Assembly (NCBI RefSeq): GCF_014595945.1
Contig: NZ_JABXWU010000003.1
Coordinates: 1 to 64,000 of the forward strand
Reading direction: 5' to 3'
DNA from: Alkalibacillus aidingensis
GTDB lineage: Bacteria; Bacillota; Bacilli; Bacillales; Alkalibacillaceae
Length of the DNA: 64,000 bases
Both the position numbers and the translations under genes were made by a program. The stretch's first letter is position 1. Each line of letters opens with the position of its first letter. The notes under the pieces were generated by a model. The model saw only the letters and a program-made list of their open reading frames with translations. It did no database searches and was not told the origin of the DNA. This document shows positions 53,347 through 61,149 of this stretch, in pieces.

Positions 53347-53564
53347 TAATCACAGGGAACGAGCTTCCCAAACAACCAATTCTGCGTTGTTCGTAGCCTC
53401 ATTTTGTCTTAAACCTATAATTAATAAAAGGGAAACCTAAATTTTAAACTCAACAACATGCCTGTACATCTGGACGTTGGACAGTTTAATGCGGTTACCC
53501 ACCTGCTAAAGCGGGTTTACAAGACAATCCGAGTTACGACATCAGGCGGAATGGTCATTAATTA
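53347..53564 (+). ncRNA. Candidate 6S-type rod-like RNA
   Basis: A non-coding stretch that folds by long-range pairing into one irregular rod: TTAATCAC/GTCATTAA, CCAATTCTGC/GCGGAATGG, TCGTA..CTC/GAG..TACGA, TGTCTT..AAACC/GGTTT..AAGACA, then GGGAAACC/GGTTACCC, TTAAACT/AGTTTAA and CAAC/GTTG. An open bubble (CTATAATTAATAAAA opposite ACCTGCTAAAGC) sits mid-rod; its 5' side holds TATAAT and its 3' side can form a small hairpin (CCCACCTGCTAAAGCGGG). This is the 6S RNA architecture, which mimics an open promoter to bind RNA polymerase. Assignment is by structure, not by sequence match. Confidence 0.5.
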
Positions 53565-53594
53565 AATTCGTTTAAAATTAATTTGATTATATGT

Positions 53595-53639
53595 AGCTGT
53601 CTTAGAAGTCATTGGAGTGACTTTTGAGGCAGCTTTTTT
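53595..53639 (+). terminator. Terminator downstream of the candidate 6S RNA
   Basis: 17-bp stem (AGCTGTCTTAGAAGTCA with TGACTTTTGAGGCAGCT, some G-T pairs) followed by six T. Confidence 0.88.
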
Positions 53640-53873
53640 GTATGAATTTTTAGCATAGGTGATGTCTATGTGGGATTTGATTAGTAAAGTCGCTTTGCCT
53701 AAATGAGTTGTTTATTCACTTGATCGGGGCAGCTAGGAGATATTGCCGGATAGCGATGTCTCTACGACTGAAAAGAATAAGAATGTTTTAGAGGTAGTTT
53801 GGTCAAAGAGACGCGATTTCAATACCAAACCTCAGTGCTCAAAAATTCACACTATGACAGGAGCCACTTTAAA

Positions 53874-53977
53874 GAAGTCCTCTCGGTGACGTTTCATCCT
53901 GGTGTGAAGCGCAAAATGTAAGAGAGAAGTCCTCTCGGTGACGTTTCATCCCTGTGTGAAGCGCAAAATGTAAGAGA
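53874..53977. repeat. 52-bp tandem duplication
   Basis: Two adjacent 52-bp units starting GAAGTCCTCTCGGTGACG and ending AATGTAAGAGA, differing only around 53901/53953. Non-coding, between the terminator at 53639 and the DinB-family gene. The rest of 53640-54008 shows no gene. Confidence 0.85.
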
Positions 53978-54008
53978 CGACTGCTCAATAACATGAAAAT
54001 ACATAAAC

Positions 54009-54051
54009 AACCGGAACCGGGCTAGTCATTTCCAGCCCCGATTGTTTTATC
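54009..54051 (-). terminator. Terminator of the DinB-family gene
   Basis: Minus strand: AACAATCGGGGCT / AGCCCGGTTCCGGTTGTTT hairpin with a T-rich end. Confidence 0.7.
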
Positions 54052-54056
54052 GTTGA

Positions 54057-54533
54057 TTATTGTTGATCTTCTTTCGTTGGTCCCATCACCCCTGGAACAG
54101 GAAGTCCTGCTTGGCGTAGGAGGACTGTCATTTGACCTCGGTGATGTGTTTGGTGATCAATCAATGTTCTAAGTACAGCACCTCTAGGAAGCTGAGTACC
54201 AAAGCCTTCAACTTTTTCCTCCAGTTGTTCGTCTGTTAGTTCTTGTTCGACTTTTTCTTTGAGTTCATTGGCTACTTGCTTATAAGTATCTACAATCTGA
54301 CTAGCTTGGTTCGGTACTTTTTCAGGGTTCGCGTTAGTTTCAAGCTTGATTCCAACAACACTGGCAAAGAAAACGGGTGAAGTCGCTAAATGCCAACCAA
54401 GCCATCCAAGAGAACTATGTCCCTCGACAATTGCTTGATCTAACTGTTCGTCTGTCATCGCTTCAAATACCATTGTTGTTCCTTCTAATGCTTGTGACCA
54501 ATCAGCCACAAAGTCTGAGACTGTTCTGTACAT
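54057..54533 (-). CDS. DinB-family four-helix protein
   Basis: 158 residues, ATG with GGAGATG in front. Metal-site histidines of the DinB/YfiT fold are visible: LGWHLATSP and LIDHQTHHRGQM. Family members include thiol transferases and damage-induced proteins; the reaction here is unknown. Confidence 0.85.
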   Translation of the reverse strand: MYRTVSDFVADWSQALEGTTMVFEAMTDEQLDQAIVEGHSSLGWLGWHLATSPVFFASVVGIKLETNANPEKVPNQASQIVDTYKQVANELKEKVEQELTDEQLEEKVEGFGTQLPRGAVLRTLIDHQTHHRGQMTVLLRQAGLPVPGVMGPTKEDQQ

Positions 54534-54653
54534 AAAATCATCTCCATATATGTAGATTTTTGTTTCCTTATATTAGGTTATCAAATATATAAATTGATGA
54601 GAAATAAAGTGTTTGAGATGTTGTTAAAACATAGATATCTCAAGCAGCTGGTG

Positions 54654-55238
54654 CTACTTGTTTAGAGGTATTCGACAAAAATCGGGAAGTGACAGGCACC
54701 TTAAAACACGGGAGATAGGTAGTCCAACTACGTTGTAATAGTCACCGATGATTTGTTTAACGAACATTGCTCCTATGCTTTGGATGCCGTATGCTCCTGC
54801 TTTATCGTAGGGGTCATTGGTGGTTATGTACCATTTAATTTCTTCTTGGGATAATGGCCAGAATTCAACTTGGGTTTTTTCAACAAACGTGATTTCGTTA
54901 TCTTGAGAGCGGATCATGACCCCAGTAAAAACTTCATGAGTGTCTCCGCTTAATTGAGAAATCATCCTATAGGCTTCTTCCTTATCAGAAGGCTTTTCAA
55001 ATATTTTTTGATTGTATGAAACAACTGTATCTGCTGAAAGAATGACTTCGTTCGAATGATGAAAGGGAACGTTTTCCCCCTTAAGAATAGCTAACTGCTT
55101 CACTTTTTCTTCAGGATCATCCGTTTTAATTTGTGATTCGTCGACGTTTGGTTTACGAATGTCAAAAGGAATCTTTACTTGTTTTAATAACTCCTGCCTT
55201 CTAGGTGATGATGAGGCTAAGATAAGCGACTTTGTCAT
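54654..55238 (-). CDS. maf: Maf-type nucleoside triphosphate pyrophosphatase, C-terminus replaced by repeat
   Basis: 194 residues, ATG behind AGGAGGTA. House-cleaning enzyme that removes modified dTTP/UTP. N-terminal SSSPRRQELL, the catalytic ILSADTVV with its Asp, and the DPYDKAGAYGIQ substrate loop are intact. After VVGLPISR the reading frame passes through a REP-like repeat (copy D), giving the atypical tail CLSLPDFCRIPLNK. The core is complete, so activity may survive. Downstream in an operon with the flavoprotein gene (22-bp gap). Confidence 0.9.
   Translation of the reverse strand: MTKSLILASSSPRRQELLKQVKIPFDIRKPNVDESQIKTDDPEEKVKQLAILKGENVPFHHSNEVILSADTVVSYNQKIFEKPSDKEEAYRMISQLSGDTHEVFTGVMIRSQDNEITFVEKTQVEFWPLSQEEIKWYITTNDPYDKAGAYGIQSIGAMFVKQIIGDYYNVVGLPISRVLRCLSLPDFCRIPLNK
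54670..54700 (-). repeat. REP-like dispersed repeat, copy D (half form, inside maf 3' end)
   Basis: Minus strand GGTGCCTGTCACTTCCCGAT, then TTTTGTCGAAT, lying within the last codons of maf. Confidence 0.85.
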
Positions 55239-55260
55239 AGTTATACCTCCTATAAAAGAG

Positions 55261-55974
55261 TTAACGATATTCTTTCTTTAATTGCATGGTTTCATCATAA
55301 TGTCCATTTGGATGATATGAGATCAGTGGGATTTCGTCTAGCTGGTGTAACCTTGTTTTATAGTCCGTTAGATATTGTTTTCGTAACTCTTCACTCTGTG
55401 TTGGTTTCCATACTAGAAATGGTTCAACAGGCTTCATACCTGAATAATAAAGAATCCCATGATTGATATGATAGAGAATCTGTTCATGGATATCACCTTC
55501 CATACCATAGGGTGTAAAGGCTTCTTGTCTAATTCCTGTCGTGACTGATAACATGGCTTTTCTACCTTTAAGTCCACCGTGTTCATATCTGCCAATTTCA
55601 CTTCCATGAACGAAGCCTGCTGCAAATACTCGGTCAAACCAGCCTTTTAAAATAGCCGGTACAGAATACCACCATAGAGGAAATTGGAAGATGACGAAAT
55701 CTGCCCATAATAGTTTATCCTGTTCATCTTTAATATCCTGTGCAAATCCACTCGTTTGTGACGCATGGTTTTGTTCTAATCCATATTTAAAAAAGTCCTG
55801 AACCTGTCGTTGGTGAAAATCATCTTGATCAGCAACCGCTTTAAAATTCATTGCGTACAAGTCTGAAACTTGGACTTGATGCCCTAACATTTGTAATTCT
55901 GAAACTGCGAGGTCCTTTAAAGCACCATTAAAAGATTTAGGTTCAGGGTGTGCATAGATTATAAGAGTATTCAA
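55261..55974 (-). CDS. Flavodoxin-fold NAD(P)H oxidoreductase (MdaB/YwrO-like)
   Basis: 237 residues, ATG behind GGAGGAGG. NQO-like features: IYAHPEPKSFN for FMN phosphate at the start, FQFPLWWYSVPAILKGWFDRVF around the flavin, and SVTTG. Two-electron reduction of quinones or similar acceptors in the cytosol. Co-transcribed with maf. Confidence 0.88.
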   Translation of the reverse strand: MNTLIIYAHPEPKSFNGALKDLAVSELQMLGHQVQVSDLYAMNFKAVADQDDFHQRQVQDFFKYGLEQNHASQTSGFAQDIKDEQDKLLWADFVIFQFPLWWYSVPAILKGWFDRVFAAGFVHGSEIGRYEHGGLKGRKAMLSVTTGIRQEAFTPYGMEGDIHEQILYHINHGILYYSGMKPVEPFLVWKPTQSEELRKQYLTDYKTRLHQLDEIPLISYHPNGHYDETMQLKKEYR

Positions 55975-56136
55975 GTTAGGTCCTCCTCCTCGTTAATTAT
56001 GTAACATGTCAATATTAACATACCTTCAATAGCGGTCCAGTTTTCTTAATTACTATGTTTTCCCTACTTTTATTTAAATAGTATAAAATTTGCCAGTTGA
56101 ATAATCATAATAGGTAAAACGCCTAAGGAGTTTGTT

Positions 56137-57147
56137 ATGGAACCCAAAAACATACAGCTAACAGCATCGGAAATGGCAAGTTTATGGAATCAGTATTTGT
56201 TTGATACGATGTCAATTTGCTTCTTTAAATATGCATTGGAACATATTGAAGATGAAGAGATTCGAGGTTTGTATCACCATGCTTTAGAAATAGCAGAAAG
56301 TCATATCAAGAAGTTAAAAGAATTTTTTGAAGGGGAAAATTATCCAGTGCCTCATGGGTTTACAGAGGATGATGTGAACCCTAAGGCTACACGGTTGTTT
56401 CAAGATCCTTTTTATTTAAATTACCTGTATATTATGACGCTTCAGGGGCTTACAGGTTATGGGCTTTCTGTTGGTACGTCGATTCGAGAAGACTTGCGAA
56501 AATACTTTATGGAATGTAATTCAGAAGCGATGGACATTTTTGACAAAACGATTGGGATCATGCTTGAGAAGGGGATCTATACGCGCCCACCAACATTAAA
56601 TCAACCTGAATCTGTTGATTTTGTCAAAGAACAAAGCTTTTTAACAGGTTGGTTTGGTGAACGTAGACCGCTAACGGCGATGGAAATTGGTGATATCACC
56701 TTTAATTCAAATAAAATGCAACTACATGTGGCTTTAAAGCTGGCCTTTAGTCAGGTGGTTCAGTCTAATAAAGTTCGAAAATATATTCAACGAGGACTTC
56801 GGATTACGGATAAACATTTAGATGAGTTTGAGGACGTCTTACGTGAAGAAAAACTCAACTCACCTATGTCTTGGCAGTCACACGTGACCGATTCGACCGA
56901 ACCACCTTTTTCAGATCGACTGATGATGTATCAAGTACAATTATCTACACAGATTGCAATTGCTTTTTACGGGACGGCTCTTAGTGTCAACTCTAGAAGA
57001 GATTTAGCTGCTAAATATGTGGCGCTAACTGGTGAGTTGGCTAAGTATGCTGAAGATGGAATGAAATTGATGATCGATTGTGGTTGGTTTGAACAGCCAC
57101 CGATGGCAAGTGATCGGAGGAATTTAGCAAAAGGGAAGAAGATATAA
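56137..57147 (+). CDS. DUF3231 family protein (paralogue 2)
   Basis: 336 residues, the same length as the gene at 26525, ATG behind AAGGAG. Two ferritin-like halves beginning LTASEMASLWNQYLFD and PLTAMEIGDITFNSN; the tail PPMASDRRNLAKGKK matches its paralogue. Probably spore- or stress-related. Confidence 0.87.
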   Translation: MEPKNIQLTASEMASLWNQYLFDTMSICFFKYALEHIEDEEIRGLYHHALEIAESHIKKLKEFFEGENYPVPHGFTEDDVNPKATRLFQDPFYLNYLYIMTLQGLTGYGLSVGTSIREDLRKYFMECNSEAMDIFDKTIGIMLEKGIYTRPPTLNQPESVDFVKEQSFLTGWFGERRPLTAMEIGDITFNSNKMQLHVALKLAFSQVVQSNKVRKYIQRGLRITDKHLDEFEDVLREEKLNSPMSWQSHVTDSTEPPFSDRLMMYQVQLSTQIAIAFYGTALSVNSRRDLAAKYVALTGELAKYAEDGMKLMIDCGWFEQPPMASDRRNLAKGKKI

Positions 57148-57152
57148 GCATG

Positions 57153-57183
57153 ATACCGTCTCTCCATTAGGGGGGACGTTTTT
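57153..57183 (+). terminator. Terminator of the DUF3231 gene
   Basis: CCGTCTCTCC / GGGGGGACG stem followed by seven T. Confidence 0.8.
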
Positions 57184-57257
57184 TTATTATACATTAAATA
57201 TAAAAAGGTTTTTCATTTCGAATGTCGAAATATTATGTTATAAGGGAGGTTTGTTTA

Positions 57258-59279
57258 ATGACAGTGATAAAAAAGAGTGATATTGTAGAGGATTTTCATG
57301 GTACAAAGGTGGCTGACCCGTATCGATGGTTAGAGGATTCCCAAAGTGAGGAAACCACCCAATGGGCAAAGGAGCAAGAGAAAAGGTGTGAAGCCTATTT
57401 CGATCAGACGACAACCAGGGATGAAGATAAGGTAAGGCTTATGGAATTATGGAATTACCCAAAGTTTTTTGTCCCGAGAAAAGTGGAGAACAAGCTCTTT
57501 TTCCAAAAAAATGATGGTTTACAAAACCAAGCCGTATTGTACCAAAAGCAAGTGGGGAATGACTCTGTTTTACTCGATCCTAATAAGTTAAGTAATGACG
57601 GTACTGTCGCATTGACAAATTATTCATTTAGTAGCGATAGTCGGTATATGGCTTATGCGACGTCAACTCATGGTAGTGACTGGCAAGAGATTTTTGTTAG
57701 AGATGTTGAAACGGGTGAGGATTTGAACGATCACCTTGAGTGGGTAAAATTCACACCAATCTCTTGGGCGCCTGATAGTTCAGGATTTTTCTATAGTCGC
57801 TTTCCGGATCCATCGACTATTGCTAAGGAAGATGAGGGGAAATACCATAAAGTTTATTTTCACCAATTAGGAACTTCTCAAGATAAAGATGAGCTTATCT
57901 ATGAGCATCCAGACAATCCTGAATTGATGCTGGCCCCATTTATCAGTCACGATGATCAATTTATTTGTCTTGCTGTTAGACAAGGTACGGCTGCGGAAAA
58001 TCGTTTTTACTATAAAGAATTAGGTTCAGATGAGGACTTCACACGATTGTTGGATGACCAGGATGCTGAGTATAATTATATTCATAATGAAGGTTCAATC
58101 TTTTATTTTCAAACTAATCTAGATGCACCACGTAGACGAATTATCGCCATTGATATAGAAGAACCATCTCGTGAAAATTGGCAAGAGGTTGTTGGTGAGC
58201 AAAATGATGTTATGCATGCAGTTAGGTTTGTTAATGGTCAGTTTGTCATCGCCTTTTTACATGATGCTCATCACCAAATTCACTTGTATGATCAAAACGG
58301 AAGTTACAATCAGCAAGTCGAGGTTCCAGTGATTGGGTCGATTACCGATATATCAGGTAAACATGATCAACCGGAAATGTTCTTCGGAATGACGTCTTTC
58401 TTAAGTCCAACAGTCGTATATCGCTATGATTTTACTAGTGGACAGCTTGAGGAGTTTGCACAATCTGAACTCAACATAGAAACGTCACAGTTTGAGACGG
58501 AGCAAGTTTTCTTTACGTCTAAAGATGGAACTAAGGTGCCGATGTTCATTACCAAGAAAAAGGAGCTCCCGTTAGATGGACAGAATCCAGTTATTTTGTA
58601 TGGTTATGGTGGGTTTAACATAAGTGTGACGCCGTCTTTTAATCCAGCGATTTTACGTTGGCTTGAAAAAGGTGGGATTTATGCGGTAGCCAACTTACGT
58701 GGGGGTTCAGAGTATGGTGAGGAATGGCATAGAGCCGGTATGTTAGAAAATAAACAAAATGTGTTTGATGATTTTATTTCCGCTGGGGAATACTTAATCG
58801 AACAGAACTATACACGTCAAGAGAAGTTATCGATTATGGGTGGCTCAAATGGTGGACTCTTAGTTGCTGCTTGTATGGTACAGCGTCCAGATTTATTTGG
58901 TGCAGTCATTTGCCGTGTACCTGTGATTGATATGTTACGTTACCACAGGTTTACGATTGGCCAGTTTTGGATTCCTGAGTACGGAAGTGCAGAGAACCCG
59001 GAACACTTTCCATTCCTTTATCAATATTCACCATTGCATAATGTGAAAGGTGGACAGAAATATCCTCCAGTATTAATTGCGACTGCTGAAAGTGATGATC
59101 GTGTTGTGCCAGCTCATGCGAAGAAGTTTACGGCTACTTTATTAGAAAAGGCTAGTGAAGATTCTACAGTTGTTTTACGATTAGAATCTAAAGCTGGACA
59201 TGGTCTCGGTAAGCCGACTTCTAAAATAATTGATGAGTGGGTAGACTTTTATGCCTTTTTAGATAAAGAATTAGGCTAA
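57258..59279 (+). CDS. Prolyl oligopeptidase (S9A family)
   Basis: 673 residues from the ATG at 57258 behind GGGAGG. N-terminal part IVEDFHGTKVADPYRWLED is typical; a seven-bladed propeller follows (about 70-400), then the hydrolase domain with GYGGF, nucleophile Ser in GGSNGGLL, Asp in ESDDRVVP and His in KAGHGLGK. It cuts short proline-containing peptides in the cytosol. No signal peptide. Confidence 0.93.
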   Translation: MTVIKKSDIVEDFHGTKVADPYRWLEDSQSEETTQWAKEQEKRCEAYFDQTTTRDEDKVRLMELWNYPKFFVPRKVENKLFFQKNDGLQNQAVLYQKQVGNDSVLLDPNKLSNDGTVALTNYSFSSDSRYMAYATSTHGSDWQEIFVRDVETGEDLNDHLEWVKFTPISWAPDSSGFFYSRFPDPSTIAKEDEGKYHKVYFHQLGTSQDKDELIYEHPDNPELMLAPFISHDDQFICLAVRQGTAAENRFYYKELGSDEDFTRLLDDQDAEYNYIHNEGSIFYFQTNLDAPRRRIIAIDIEEPSRENWQEVVGEQNDVMHAVRFVNGQFVIAFLHDAHHQIHLYDQNGSYNQQVEVPVIGSITDISGKHDQPEMFFGMTSFLSPTVVYRYDFTSGQLEEFAQSELNIETSQFETEQVFFTSKDGTKVPMFITKKKELPLDGQNPVILYGYGGFNISVTPSFNPAILRWLEKGGIYAVANLRGGSEYGEEWHRAGMLENKQNVFDDFISAGEYLIEQNYTRQEKLSIMGGSNGGLLVAACMVQRPDLFGAVICRVPVIDMLRYHRFTIGQFWIPEYGSAENPEHFPFLYQYSPLHNVKGGQKYPPVLIATAESDDRVVPAHAKKFTATLLEKASEDSTVVLRLESKAGHGLGKPTSKIIDEWVDFYAFLDKELG

Positions 59280-59287
59280 AACGTTTT

Positions 59288-59314
59288 AGACGGGTGTGTT
59301 ACCCGTCTTTTTTT
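59288..59314 (+). terminator. Terminator of the oligopeptidase gene
   Basis: AGACGGGT / ACCCGTCT stem followed by seven T. Confidence 0.93.
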
Positions 59315-59382
59315 GTGTGCAAGTCCTGCCAGAAATCTTTATGAATAGAATGAATTGAGTTATAAAGAATGGAGGGATTTGC

Positions 59383-59916
59383 TTGAATGATTTCAGTTCA
59401 CTGTTAGAAGAGCTAAGAAGTGGTGGGTACGTGCTTTATGCTAGACATGCGGAGGCAACGGTTGGAGAGGATCAACCTAACCTTAATTATTACGATTGTT
59501 CAACCCAAAGGAACCTCTCTAAAACGGGAAGGGAACAGGCGATTGCTTATGGAAAGGTATTTCGTAGTTTAGCTATTCCTGTTGAACATCCAGTCTATAC
59601 GAGTCCGTTTTGTAGGACTAGAGAAACCACAGCTTTAGCGTTTGGGGAAGGGAATTATTTTGTTAGTCCTTTTTGGGCTAGTGTCTTTCAAGTTGGGAAT
59701 CATCAGCAGCAACAGATGATGCTATATTCATTAAATTCTATTTTTGAACAACAGCCACAACCTGGTACCAATCGAGTCATTATCGCACACAGTTTCCCTG
59801 AAGGATTTGCGCTTGGATTCATTCCTAATATGGGTACTGTGGTTATTAGACCATTAGGGCAAGGTAATGGTTTTGAAGTCGTTGATCAATTGACCCTAGA
59901 AGATTGGACAAATTGA
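59383..59916 (+). CDS. Histidine phosphatase superfamily protein
   Basis: 177 residues, TTG start behind GGAGGG. The phosphate-binding start is YARHAEA (usually RHG), the second Arg is in SPFCRTRETT, and the second His in IAHSFPEG. Branch 2-like small phosphatase of unknown substrate. Confidence 0.85.
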   Translation: MNDFSSLLEELRSGGYVLYARHAEATVGEDQPNLNYYDCSTQRNLSKTGREQAIAYGKVFRSLAIPVEHPVYTSPFCRTRETTALAFGEGNYFVSPFWASVFQVGNHQQQQMMLYSLNSIFEQQPQPGTNRVIIAHSFPEGFALGFIPNMGTVVIRPLGQGNGFEVVDQLTLEDWTN

Positions 59917-59940
59917 AAAATCATTCATCTAATGATTATA

Positions 59941-59976
59941 AAAGGCTGACTCCAATGATTGAGAATCAGCCTTTAA
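59941..59976. terminator. Bidirectional terminator
   Basis: AAAGGCTGA / TCAGCCTTT stem between converging genes. Confidence 0.75.
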
Positions 59977-59978
59977 AG

Positions 59979-60437
59979 TTAGTCACTATACTTTCTAATG
60001 GAACCAATTGCCCCACGTGCTCCTAAAAAGGTTAGTAGAAGTGAAGTGAAGGTATGATATGGTGTCCATTGTTTATATTGAATGACCTTGGTATTTCTCT
60101 CCAGCCAGTGCTCCACAATAGTGACTACAATGCTATAGAGGCATGCTTGGCGAATAATACCAGGTAGCTTTGAATAACGTGATGTTTGGTTATACCACAC
60201 ACATAGTAGTGGAAATAACAAATAGTCATATAACGTGCTCATGTTTGCTTTTTTAGTCAAGGTGACAGGGTATTTTAAATATTTCTTCGTGACGAAGATC
60301 GTATCGATAAAGCCTGACACATAGCCTTTTAATAGAAATACGATGATCCAATCCTTAAGCGGTTTTTTAAAAACGGTAGGTATAAAGGCTAGAAGGCCAA
60401 AAAATAGAAGGCCTCTTAATAATAATTTATCTTTCAA
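59979..60437 (-). CDS. Small integral membrane protein, CBO0543-like
   Basis: 152 residues, TTG start behind AAAGGTGG. Four hydrophobic segments with FIDTIFVTKKYLKYPVTLTK and YDYLLFPLLCVWYN, resembling the CBO0543 membrane group. Divergent from a second member at 60576. Confidence 0.6.
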   Translation of the reverse strand: MKDKLLLRGLLFFGLLAFIPTVFKKPLKDWIIVFLLKGYVSGFIDTIFVTKKYLKYPVTLTKKANMSTLYDYLLFPLLCVWYNQTSRYSKLPGIIRQACLYSIVVTIVEHWLERNTKVIQYKQWTPYHTFTSLLLTFLGARGAIGSIRKYSD

Positions 60438-60575
60438 GTCACACGCACCACCTTTTAATAATAAGGTGTGTATTTTGTCCTATTTTATTCAATATCCAGC
60501 TCACTTATAAAGTCGACATATTTTAATGGATGTAGGTTAGGATAATGGTGATTAAGCAAAGAAGGCGTGACAGCG

Positions 60576-61106
60576 ATGCATTTTCTACTGACATTCATTG
60601 TCATTCTGATCGTCTGGCTAAATGGGGATTACAAGGACTGGAGAAAATACCACTCAACTATGCTTTATTATGCCGTAGGTAACCTTACCTATAACTTTTT
60701 GTGCGCTAATTATTTGCTATGGAAATTAGATCCTGATTTAATGCCAAATCATCCAATTACTGAAATGCTATATACTTTTGTTGTTTTTCCTGCTACTGCA
60801 TTAATGTTTTTAAGACGCTATCCGAGTGAACTTAAGAAAAAAATAATACATTATTTACTGTGGATTGGTTTGTACGTTGGAATTGAGTATTTCTTTTTAT
60901 TAACCGGTCGAATATATTATCAGTTTGATTGGACTTATTGGTGGTCAGTCACTCTAGTGATCATCATGTTTCCGATGTTTCGCTTACATCACAAGCGCCC
61001 AGTTTTAACCTATATACTTTCGGTGATTATTACAATTATCTTTCTTGAAGTTTTTAATATTCCAGTCGAGGTTCCGATTGAGGAAAGACCGGGATATGAC
61101 CACTAA
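60576..61106 (+). CDS. CBO0543-family membrane protein
   Basis: 176 residues from the ATG at 60576 (AAGAAGG about ten nt before); a GTG three codons earlier is too close to the site. Five to six spans; YKDWRKYHSTMLYYAVGNLTYN at the start fits the family. Function unknown. Confidence 0.7.
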   Translation: MHFLLTFIVILIVWLNGDYKDWRKYHSTMLYYAVGNLTYNFLCANYLLWKLDPDLMPNHPITEMLYTFVVFPATALMFLRRYPSELKKKIIHYLLWIGLYVGIEYFFLLTGRIYYQFDWTYWWSVTLVIIMFPMFRLHHKRPVLTYILSVIITIIFLEVFNIPVEVPIEERPGYDH

Positions 61107-61142
61107 AAAGCTTTAGAGCACACAGTCTCTAAAGCTTTTTAA
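61105..61142. terminator. Bidirectional terminator
   Basis: AAAAAGCTTTAGAG / CTCTAAAGCTTTTT stem between converging genes. Confidence 0.9.
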
Positions 61143-61149
61143 GTGTCGT

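Noticed and set aside
53874-53977. Start of a CRISPR array or a phage att duplication
   Set aside because: Only two directly adjacent copies, no spacer and no integrase beside them.
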